DNA of 64,000 nucleotides from CAWATZ01 sp963784995 (lineage in GTDB: Bacteria > Planctomycetota > Planctomycetia > Gemmatales > Gemmataceae). The position numbers and the translations under genes were made by a program. Positions 18,983 through 26,237 of the stretch are shown piece by piece (the first letter of the stretch is position 1; every line of letters starts with the position of its first letter). The notes beneath the pieces are model-generated. The model was not told where the DNA came from, did no database searches, and worked only from the letters and a program-made list of their open reading frames with translations. The stretch lies in contig CAWATZ010000004.1 in the NCBI GenBank assembly GCA_963784995.1, positions 186,001 through 250,000 on the forward strand. Direction: 5' to 3'.

Positions 18983-20293
18983 ATGCAGCAGGAGCTGTTC
19001 CGTATCCCTTTTAACACGGCCTGGTTCCCGGAGTGGTATCCCTTCTGGGCGGCCGTGGTTACCCTCGCCTGGGTGCTGCTGGCCGCTTTCTGGATCGGGA
19101 CGCGCCTGGCCATGCCAAAGGACTCGGGCCGCTGGTCCCTGTCGTCGGCGCTGGGCTGGTTCGGCATCGGCACCGCACTGACCCTGGTCCTCAAGCGCTT
19201 CCTGGGGCCCCTCCAGATTGATGGCATCCCGGTCTACGGCTTCGGGATGATGCTGTTCCTGGCGTTCCTGCTCTGTACCTGGCTGGCCGGCCATCGGGCG
19301 GAGCAGCGCGGGATTCGCAAGGAGGTGGTTCAGGACCTGGCCATCTGGCTGTTCCTGGGCGGTCTGCTCGGGGCCCGCATCACGTACATGCTCCAGGAGC
19401 GGTCGTGGACCGTCTGGGAGTTCATCGAGAACCTGCCGCAGATCTGGAATGGCGGGATCATCCTCTATGGGGCCGTGCTGGGGGCCCTGGCCAGCTACGG
19501 GCTGGCTTATCTGTTTGTGTTCGCCCGCCAAAAGCTCTCCACCCTGAGGCTGGCGGACATCATTGCGCCCTCGGTTGCTCTCGGGATTTGCCTGGGCCGG
19601 ATCGGCTGTTTCCTGAACGGCTGCTGCTATGGCCAGGTTCTCTGTCCGGACTGCCCGACGGTCGGCGTCTGTTTTCCGCTGTCGGCCCCGGCACGCGCCG
19701 TCCAGGAAAAGCTGGTCCAGGAGGGCTACCGGACCATCGCCGGATTTACCCTTGCCGAGACGCAGCGGCAGGACAGCGGGGTCCTGGTCGATCAGGTCGA
19801 GCGGGATTCCCCGGCCTGGCGGGCGGGCCTTCGCCCGGGCGATACCATCCTGGCCGTGGATGGACGGGAAATCAAAGGCAGCTCGGACACCAGGCCGACC
19901 ACACTGGCCAGCTTGATCGCCGCCTGGCCCCGCGGCAAGCAGGACCTCGTCCTGGAGGTCAAGAGCAAGGACGGCGAGCAGCAAATGCTGAAGTTTGTCC
20001 CGCGCACCATCGAGCTGTATCCGACCCAGCTGTACGAGTCGATCAGCATGTTCCTGCTGTTCCTGTTCCTGCTGGCGATGTCACCGTTCTGTCGGCGCGA
20101 TGGCCATCTGATGGCCATCCTGATGGTCTGCTACGGCATCCATCGCTGGATCAACGAGCTGCTCCGCAACGATCCCCGGCCGGTCGGCTTCGAGAGCCAT
20201 GCGAGTCTGATCCTGATTGTCGCAGGGGTTGTGCTGGCGCTGTACGTCCTGCTGAAGCCGAAGCGGGAGGCGGCGGCGCTGGCAACGGCGTAG
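18983..20293 (+). CDS. lgt: Prolipoprotein diacylglyceryl transferase with an inserted PDZ domain
   Basis: 436 aa, longer than the usual 260-300. Multiple membrane helices carry the Lgt signature ICLGRIGCFLNGCCYG and the later YPTQLYESISMFLLF, both typical of this family, which transfers diacylglycerol from phosphatidylglycerol to the lipobox cysteine of prelipoproteins. Between these two signatures sits a soluble insert of about 115 residues with a PDZ core, GVLVDQVERDSPAWRAGLRPG then DTILAVDGREIKG. This insert would face the periplasm by the usual Lgt topology. The N-terminus has extra helices before GIPVYGFGMMLFLAF. ATG 18983 follows the AT-rich inverted repeat. PDZ insertion suggests substrate or protease recruitment, which is inference. 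Confidence 0.9.
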   Translation: MQQELFRIPFNTAWFPEWYPFWAAVVTLAWVLLAAFWIGTRLAMPKDSGRWSLSSALGWFGIGTALTLVLKRFLGPLQIDGIPVYGFGMMLFLAFLLCTWLAGHRAEQRGIRKEVVQDLAIWLFLGGLLGARITYMLQERSWTVWEFIENLPQIWNGGIILYGAVLGALASYGLAYLFVFARQKLSTLRLADIIAPSVALGICLGRIGCFLNGCCYGQVLCPDCPTVGVCFPLSAPARAVQEKLVQEGYRTIAGFTLAETQRQDSGVLVDQVERDSPAWRAGLRPGDTILAVDGREIKGSSDTRPTTLASLIAAWPRGKQDLVLEVKSKDGEQQMLKFVPRTIELYPTQLYESISMFLLFLFLLAMSPFCRRDGHLMAILMVCYGIHRWINELLRNDPRPVGFESHASLILIVAGVVLALYVLLKPKREAAALATA

Positions 20294-20304
20294 TGAACGG
20301 AATG

Positions 20305-20360
20305 TGATTGATTCATCGTTTCGCGCTCGTCCGGTTGAGCGCGAAACGATGAATCAATCA
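20305..20360. repeat. Perfect 24-base inverted repeat between convergent genes, possible bidirectional terminator
   Basis: Arms 20305-20328 and 20337-20360 pair perfectly around an 8-base loop. The element separates lgt from the convergent cysteine synthase gene, whose stop codon (20354-20356) lies inside the right arm. Its position suits a shared terminator, although no T-run follows on either side. Confidence 0.92.
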
Positions 20361-21361
20361 GCACGTCCCCCCAGCGCACACATCCACGGCTGGGAATAAT
20401 AGCGGTCCCACGAATCCGCCAGCAGCACGACGACCGGGCCATCCCTCCGGTCGCTAACGCTCCCGGCTCGCCTGGCCGCCTCGCGCAGCCCCGCCACGAC
20501 GGCGGTTCCCGAGGAACCGCCCACGAGCAGCCCCTCCTCGCGCAGCAGCCGGCCGGTCATGGCGAAGCTTTCCTCATCGCTGACCCGCTCCACCGCGTCG
20601 ATCACCGACACGTCCAGCGTTGCCGGGACCGTGCTGCCGCCGATCCCTTCCACCAAGTAGCCCGCATCCAGGTCCGGCTGCGTCGGATCGACCACGTGAG
20701 CCAGGCGTGAGCCGACCGGATCGGCCAGGACAATGCGCACCCTGGGCACCTGTGACTTGAGGAACCGGCCAACGCCGGTGATGGTGCCGCCGGTGCCGAC
20801 GCCAGCGACAAAGGCCCCGACGTTGCCCTGGCACTGCTGGAGGATCTCGGGCCCGGTGGTCTGCTCGTGAATCCAGGGATTGGCCGGGTGGGCGAACTGG
20901 TCGGTCAGGAACCAACCGTTCTCCTGGGCCAGCCGGCGGGCCACCTGCTGGAAGTTGCGCGGATCGTGCGGCGGGGCGTTGGGAGTGATGACCAGCTCGG
21001 CCCCGAGGGCGGCCAGGGCGGCGCGCTTGTCGTGCGACATCTTCTCCGGCATGACGCACACCAGCCGGTAGCCGCGCAACGCCGCCATCAGGGCCAGGCC
21101 GACGCCGGTGTTGCCGGCCGTGGCCTCGATCAGCGTGGCTCCGGGACGGAGCTGGCCGGTGCGCTCACCGTCTTCGACGATGGCCCAGGCAATCCGATCC
21201 TTGACGCTGCCGCCAGGGTTGAGGAACTCGCACTTGCCCAGCAGCGGGACCGGCAAGCCGGCCCCGACGCGATCGAGCCGGACCAGGGGCGTGTTGCCGA
21301 TCAGGTCCAGGACGGAACCCGCCAGCGGGGGAGGAGCGGGGCGGCTGGGAGCGGCGGTCAT
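20354..21361 (-). CDS. Cysteine synthase / cystathionine beta-synthase-type PLP enzyme
   Basis: The protein (335 aa from ATG 21361) has the fold-type II PLP pattern: DLIGNTPLVRLDRV, the PLP lysine in NPGGSVKDRIAWAIVEDGE, the substrate loop EATAGNTGVGLA, the phosphate-binding GVGTGGTITGVG and the final GGSSGTAVVAGL. These mark O-acetylserine sulfhydrylases and the catalytic core of CBS. No CBS regulatory domain is present. It would make cysteine from O-acetylserine and sulfide, or act on a related substrate. GGAG lies 9 bases before ATG 21361; the TTG at 21397 is less likely. Near the C-terminus the segment RRAGSVSDRRDGP derives from the ccgggagcgttagc element seen elsewhere in the window, so a repeat is incorporated in the coding sequence. 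Confidence 0.9.
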   Translation of the reverse strand: MTAAPSRPAPPPLAGSVLDLIGNTPLVRLDRVGAGLPVPLLGKCEFLNPGGSVKDRIAWAIVEDGERTGQLRPGATLIEATAGNTGVGLALMAALRGYRLVCVMPEKMSHDKRAALAALGAELVITPNAPPHDPRNFQQVARRLAQENGWFLTDQFAHPANPWIHEQTTGPEILQQCQGNVGAFVAGVGTGGTITGVGRFLKSQVPRVRIVLADPVGSRLAHVVDPTQPDLDAGYLVEGIGGSTVPATLDVSVIDAVERVSDEESFAMTGRLLREEGLLVGGSSGTAVVAGLREAARRAGSVSDRRDGPVVVLLADSWDRYYSQPWMCALGGRAD

Positions 21362-21778
21362 CAGACGTCTCCAGTGCGAGAAGTGAACCTTACTCAAAAC
21401 GCGGAATGTGGACCGAGGCCCCTGAGCAGTTTATTGGGTGCGAGACTGGCCGTCTGCCAAGCTGCCTGCCAATGGCTTCGGGTTACCGGAGAGGTCGGAT
21501 GGGTTTCATGGCTGACGGAAGAGTGCCGCAGGGCGTCATCGTTGTGCGTGCCTGCCACTGGCAAGGTGCTTCGGAACGGGCTGGCAGGATCCTTCAGGCT
21601 GCTGGCATCGTTGTCGCACGGATGATAAGAGCCGGTAGCTGTCGGAGGAGTGCCCCTGGGCCTCTCAAGTGTCTGGGGGTTGCTCTGGACCACCGAGAAA
21701 TCCTGGATTACAGTACGCGCCAGGAAGTGAAAGGCGCTGCATTCGCCAGTCAATCCACGAACGTTCAAGGAGGTCGTC
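21362..21778. other. No convincing gene
   Basis: These 417 bases separate the divergent cysteine synthase and a 57-aa protein. One open frame (21406-21834 plus) is compositionally unlike a real protein and lacks a ribosome binding site. Promoters for both directions are expected here, but no clear -35/-10 pair was identified. Confidence 0.4.
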
Positions 21779-21952
21779 ATGAACACCGGCTGGTTGCTGA
21801 TGGGAGCGTGCTTGATCTTCGGCGGGGAGGATAGTCCGAACAAGAATGCTCACGGAATGGAGCAGGTGAAGGGCGCTGCAGGAGGAGTTCGAGGTTTCCT
21901 CTGGAGAGAAATCCTGGAACCCCTTGCGTCCGCAGCCATTGTCCTCTCGTGA
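21779..21952 (+). CDS. Small hypothetical protein (57 aa)
   Basis: A perfect AAGGAGG lies 5 bases upstream of ATG 21779, the best ribosome binding site in this part of the window. The product begins MNTGWLLMGACLIFGGEDSP and ends LEPLASAAIVLS. The short hydrophobic N-terminus could be a weak signal or a membrane anchor. It overlaps the longest frame of the next hypothetical gene, so the downstream start is placed at 21993. No family was recognised. Confidence 0.55.
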   Translation: MNTGWLLMGACLIFGGEDSPNKNAHGMEQVKGAAGGVRGFLWREILEPLASAAIVLS

Positions 21953-21992
21953 GGCCGTTGACCCCGGGTTGGAAAGGATCTACTTCTCATTC

Positions 21993-22808
21993 ATGCAGGC
22001 ACCGCAGTTGAAATCGTGGAGTCCCTGGGGCTTGCGCAGACATTTTCCTCTCCTGACGCCTTTGTTGACAGGGCTGCGAGAGAACTCGAAAATCGTCAGG
22101 GAGTGTCTTAACTGGCCAACAGGGCTCTGGGAAGCGAGGTCAGCTTCTCCGGTATTCGACCTGGTCTGGCGAGATTTGCAGGGGTACTCAGGATCGAAGC
22201 TCCTCCGAGCTGTTGAGGTTCTCGGGTTTTTCCAGATGTCCTTCTATTCCGGCTGGGGCATCTCCTTTTCCCTGGAGGCCGACAGGAGAGACGGCAAGTT
22301 CCAACCCAGGTGTGAGAAGTGTGGGAGTCTCAGTGGCGGGAACGAGACCTCGTTTTCTATTGTGTGCGGAACGGGAGCGGAAGGGGAGGAACGATTAGAG
22401 TATCGAGGCATCAAGAGATTTCTCCCTCAGATGGTGGGAGACGCCAGGACAAGGACCTTTGTCCGAACGTTTCACGACTACGGCAAGGTGAATGAGCTGC
22501 AATGTTTTGAAGGCAAGGTGGACTTTGAAATCCTGGCGGAAGATTGGCAACAGTTGACCTGGAGGTGTGGCAAGAAGGAAAAAGTCCTCTGGTCTTCGGG
22601 AACGCCAAGGCAGGTTCACCACGGGGCCACGTTGACGCTGCGCTACACACCCAGGGGAGATTGGTACTACGTCAAGCTCAACGTCGAGGGTCGGGTGATT
22701 GGTTCAGGTTGGCAAAAAGCGACGAGCAACGTTGACAAGGGAATGCGGGAGGCCTGGCTTCATTGGACGGATCTGGATGAGGAATATAGGATTCAATGGA
22801 TGCGGTAG
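21993..22808 (+). CDS. Hypothetical protein with low-GC codon usage
   Basis: About 271 aa from ATG 21993 (the frame is open from 21924). It contains a possible zinc pair PRCEKCGS and aromatic, beta-rich segments such as GWGISFSLEADRRDGKF, TLRYTPRGDWYYVKLNVEG and EAWLHWTDLDEEYRIQWM. No catalytic motif or family was recognised. Codon third positions are clearly less GC-rich than in the neighbours, suggesting recent acquisition. A GGAAAGG lies upstream at about 21973, somewhat far from ATG 21993. It is not in an operon with the decayed selO, which is on the opposite strand. Confidence 0.65.
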   Translation: MQAPQLKSWSPWGLRRHFPLLTPLLTGLRENSKIVRECLNWPTGLWEARSASPVFDLVWRDLQGYSGSKLLRAVEVLGFFQMSFYSGWGISFSLEADRRDGKFQPRCEKCGSLSGGNETSFSIVCGTGAEGEERLEYRGIKRFLPQMVGDARTRTFVRTFHDYGKVNELQCFEGKVDFEILAEDWQQLTWRCGKKEKVLWSSGTPRQVHHGATLTLRYTPRGDWYYVKLNVEGRVIGSGWQKATSNVDKGMREAWLHWTDLDEEYRIQWMR

Positions 22809-22888
22809 GCTTTGTGTTGGTTGAGCTGAAGTGAAAAGGCAACTGATCCGCAGAAGAGGCGAACAGATCATGACTTGATGACCGTGCC

Positions 22889-22950
22889 TCACTCCACGAC
22901 CTCGGTCGCACTTGCTTCGCAGGACGACTGGGCGAAGCCGGCTTCAAGTC
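22889..22950 (-). pseudogene. Remnant of the 3' end of a second M48 peptidase-like gene
   Basis: Read on the minus strand, these bases give EAGFAQSSCEASATEVVE followed by a stop. This aligns residue for residue with the C-terminus EAGVTQSAREESETETVE of the M48 peptidase encoded at 26238-28403, and the DNA is clearly similar (cactccacg-ctcggtc-c and gactggg-cacgccggcttc strings). Only this terminal piece of about 60 bases is recognisable. It points to an old duplication or recombination between the two sites. Confidence 0.6.
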
Positions 22951-22991
22951 CTTGCAAATGATCCGCTCAGGCAGGCACCTGAGCGGATCGT

Positions 22992-24482
22992 CTACGTTCC
23001 GCAGAAGGTCCGGTAGCCGCCATCGTCGGCGGGTGGCTCTTGATACCTGGCCGCGTCAGCCGGCACTTCATACGGCGAGGCCAGCACCGCCAGCAGGCGA
23101 TGCAGCACCGATAGATCGTCCTGTTCCTCGGCAGCGGCCAGTGCTTCCTCCACCCGGTGGTTCCGCGGGATGACGGCCGGGTTGACGGACCGCATCACGG
23201 CAGAGGCCGAGCCCGCCGGCCGGCCATCACGAGCGAGCCGGTCCTGCCATCGTGCAGTACCAGGCCCGGAAGTCTCGGTTCCTGATACCGGTCGCCGGCC
23301 GGCGGCTCCTCGGCCGACAGGTCGCGGAACGTGTTGGTGAAATCGGCCCGGGATTGCTGCATCCAGTCGAGCAGCGACCGAATCAGCTCGACGTCGCCGG
23401 CCTCATCCGTCTGCAAGCCCAGCTTCTTCCGCATCCCGGCGAGCCAGTAGCGCTCGAACAGGGTGGGGTATTCGTCAGCACTTCCGTGGCCGACGGCGAC
23501 CGCCTTCTCCGGGTCGGTATCCAGCAGCGGCAGCAGGGTCTCGGCGAAGCGGGCCAGGTTCCACTGCGCGATCCGGGGCTGGTTGCCGTAGGCGTAGCGG
23601 CCGGCGTGGTCGATCGAGCTGAACACGGTATCAGGGCGGTAGGCGTTCATGAAGGCACACGGGCCGTAATCGATCGTCTCCCCGGAGATCGCCACGTTGT
23701 CGGTGTTCATCACCCCGTGGATGAACCCGACCAGCTGCCAGCGGGCGATGAGCGCGGCCTGGCGGTCCGTCACCGCGCGGAGGAACTCCAGGTACTTTCG
23801 CGGGTCATCGACCAGCTCCGGGTAGTGACGGTCGATCGCGTAGTCGGCCAGCACCCGCAGGGTCGGCTCGTCCTGACGGGCCGCCAGCGTACTCGAACGT
23901 CCCGACCCGGATGTGACTGGCGGCCACGCGGGTCAGGATCGCCCCTGGCAACGCGGACACCCGGTAAACCAGCTCGCCGGTGGTGACGACCGCGAGACTC
24001 CGCGTGGTGGGGATGCCGAGGGCGGCCATGGCTTCGCTGATGACGTACTCGCGGAGCATCGGCCCGAGGGCGGCCCGGCCGTCGCCGCCGCGCGAGAACG
24101 GCGTCCGCCCCGACCCCTTGAACTGGACGTCGAGGAGCCGGCCGGCCGGCGTCCGGTGCTCCCCCAGACAGGATGGCCCGGCCGTCACCGAGCATCGTGA
24201 AATGGCCGAACTGGTGCCCGGCGTAGGCCTGGGCGATCGGCTGGGAGCCAGGCCGGCAGGTCCTGGCCGGCGAACAGGGCCGCGGCGGCTTCCGGCGAGA
24301 GCATGCCGAGGTCGAGGCCCAGTCTCCTCCGCCAGCCGGTGGTTCAGGATCGACACCCGCGGCGCCTGGACCGGGGCCGGCCTGGCCGGGACGAAGAGGA
24401 CGTCCGGCAGCCGGGCGTAGGTGTTGTCGAAGCAGAAGCCCACGGTGTTGTGATCTGGAACCGATGCAGTTGGTGTGCCCAT
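22992..24482 (-). pseudogene. selO: SelO (YdiU) protein adenylyltransferase, multiply frameshifted
   Basis: Pieces of SelO occur in order on the minus strand but in changing phases. They are CFDNTYARLPDVLFVPARPA, then YAGHQFGHFTMLGDGRAIL, then FKGSGRTPFSRGGDGRAALG, then GIPTTRSLAVVTTGELVYR, then DYAIDRHYPEL, then HGVMNTDNVAISGETIDYGP, then NPAVIPRNHRVEEAL and the terminal YRTFCGT. SelO is a pseudokinase-fold enzyme that transfers AMP to proteins. The catalytic features (GDGRA, MNTDN, DYGP) survive, but at least five phase changes are needed to read the whole chain. Either the gene is decayed or this interval has many sequencing indels; intact motifs in every segment argue that inactivation, if real, is recent. 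ATG 24482 is the likely original start. Confidence 0.85.
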
Positions 24483-24548
24483 CCCGTTCCTCGTGCGATG
24501 CTCTCAAGACCTCTCCGTATTATAGAGAGTAGGGTGGCGCAGGAACGC

Positions 24549-24651
24549 TTGCATTTGCCGAGCCGCGCACGCAGCGCAGCGGAGTAAGCGGCCCCGCGGG
24601 CTCCCAGGCCGCTTACTCCGCTGCGCTGCGTGCGCGGCTCGGCAAATGCAA
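24549..24651. repeat. Perfect 45-base inverted repeat between divergent genes
   Basis: Arms 24549-24593 and 24607-24651 are exactly complementary over 45 bases with a 13-base loop. The stem contains gccgagccgcgcacgcagcg. It lies between the divergent selO remnant and the flavin monooxygenase, where it would be upstream of both, so it is not a terminator by position. Confidence 0.96.
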
Positions 24652-24702
24652 CAACCGAGAGGGGCACCCAGGACCGGCAGCGCCGGCCACCGGGAGAAGA
24701 GC

Positions 24703-26178
24703 ATGTCCGTCGAACACTTCGATGTCCTCATTGTCGGTGCCGGCATCTCCGGCATCTGCGCCGGGTATTACCTGCAGAAGCGCTGCCCGGCCCGGCGCTA
24801 CGCGATCCTGGAAGGACGCAGCGACCTGGGTGGGACCTGGGACCTCTTTCGTTATCCCGGAGTCCGATCCGATTCCGACATGTTCACGCTCGGCTATTCC
24901 TTCAAGCCCTGGAAGAATGACAGGTTCATTGCGGATGGGCAGGCCATCCTGGGATACCTGCGCGAGACGGCGCAGGAGTTTGGCATCGACCGCCACTTCC
25001 GTTTCCAGCACCGGGTGCGCTCCGCCTCGTGGTCGTCTGAGCAGGCGCGCTGGACCGTCGAGGTGGAAGTGGGCGAGCACCGGCAGCCGGTCTGCTATAC
25101 CTGCGGCTTCCTGTATCTGTGCAGCGGCTACTACGACTATGAGGAGGGCCACGCACCAACCTTCGCCGGCAGCGAGGACTTCCAGGGCCGGCTGGTCCAT
25201 CCCCAGCACTGGCCCCCGGACCTCGATTACCGCGGCCAGCGGGTCGTGGTGATCGGCAGCGGGGCCACGGCGGTGACGCTGGTCCCTGCCCTGGCCCAGA
25301 CCGCGGCGCACGTCACCATGCTGCAACGCTCCCCGTCCTACGTCCTCTCCATCCCCACGGAGGACCGCATGACCAGGGTGCTTCGCAAACTCTTGCCTGA
25401 GCGGATCGCGCACTGGTTGATCCGCTGGAGGAACGTCCTTCTGGCCATCGTCTTCTATCAGCTGTGCCGGCGGGCACCTGAACGGGCCAGGAAGTTTTTT
25501 CGCCGCTCCCTGACCACGGAGCTGCCGGCCGAGATCGTCGATGAGCATTTCCAGCCGCGTTACCAGCCCTGGGACCAGCGCGTCTGCATCGTGCCCGACT
25601 CCGACCTGTTCCGGGCCATGAAAGCCGGTCGCGCCTCGATCGTCACCGACCAGATCGCGAGTTTCACCCGGCACGGCATTCTGCTTCAGTCCGGCCGGGA
25701 GATTCCGGCCGACGTCATCGTGACAGCGACGGGCCTGAAGCTCCTGGTCTGCGGCGGCATCCGCCTCAGCGTCGATGGCACCGTCGTCGAGACGGGAAAG
25801 TGCCTGTCCTACAAGGGGTTGATGCTCAGCGACGTTCCCAACTGTGCCGTGTGTGTCGGCTACGTCAACGCCTCGTGGACGCTGCGTGCGGAGCTGTGCT
25901 CCATCTACGTCTGCCGGCTGCTCAAGCACCTGGAGCAGCACGGTTACACTCAGTGCGTCCCACGCTGTGCCGCCGACACGGCTCAGGACCAGCCCCTGCT
26001 GAGCCTGACGTCCGGTTACGTTCAGCGCGGCTCCCACCTGTTTCCCAAACAGGGTCGGAAAGCACCGTGGGTGATGCACCAGAACTACTTGCTCGACCTG
26101 CTCAGTCTGCGCTTTGGCAGGGTGGACGACGGCACGCTGGTGTTCTCCCGGGCTGGCCCAAGGGCTTCTCCTGGATAA
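24703..26178 (+). CDS. Flavin-dependent monooxygenase (Baeyer-Villiger/FMO type)
   Basis: 491 aa with an N-terminal FAD-binding Rossmann motif (VLIVGAGISGICAGYYL), the GGTW-containing segment SDLGGTWDLFRYPGVRSDSD typical of class B monooxygenases, and FQGRLVHPQHWP matching the FxGxxxHxxxW fingerprint. A second Rossmann motif follows for NADPH (VVVIGSGATAVTLVPAL). These enzymes insert oxygen next to carbonyls or oxidise N/S centres using NADPH and O2. ATG 24703 precedes the conserved region, with GGGAGAAGAG upstream. No cofactor-binding residue is missing. The substrate is not predictable from the neighbourhood. Confidence 0.9.
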   Translation: MSVEHFDVLIVGAGISGICAGYYLQKRCPARRYAILEGRSDLGGTWDLFRYPGVRSDSDMFTLGYSFKPWKNDRFIADGQAILGYLRETAQEFGIDRHFRFQHRVRSASWSSEQARWTVEVEVGEHRQPVCYTCGFLYLCSGYYDYEEGHAPTFAGSEDFQGRLVHPQHWPPDLDYRGQRVVVIGSGATAVTLVPALAQTAAHVTMLQRSPSYVLSIPTEDRMTRVLRKLLPERIAHWLIRWRNVLLAIVFYQLCRRAPERARKFFRRSLTTELPAEIVDEHFQPRYQPWDQRVCIVPDSDLFRAMKAGRASIVTDQIASFTRHGILLQSGREIPADVIVTATGLKLLVCGGIRLSVDGTVVETGKCLSYKGLMLSDVPNCAVCVGYVNASWTLRAELCSIYVCRLLKHLEQHGYTQCVPRCAADTAQDQPLLSLTSGYVQRGSHLFPKQGRKAPWVMHQNYLLDLLSLRFGRVDDGTLVFSRAGPRASPG

Positions 26179-26237
26179 GGCGGTTTGAGGGAAAACGTTG
26201 CCCCGTGGGTGCGCTGCGCGACCCACGGAGACCTTTC

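Noticed and set aside
20305..20360. Definite Rho-independent terminator
   Set aside because: Stem is excellent and well placed but no T-run follows, so only a possible terminator role is stated.
22992..24482. Selenoprotein interpretation of selO
   Set aside because: The terminal motif reads FCGT with a normal Cys codon; the interruptions are phase changes, not UGA codons.
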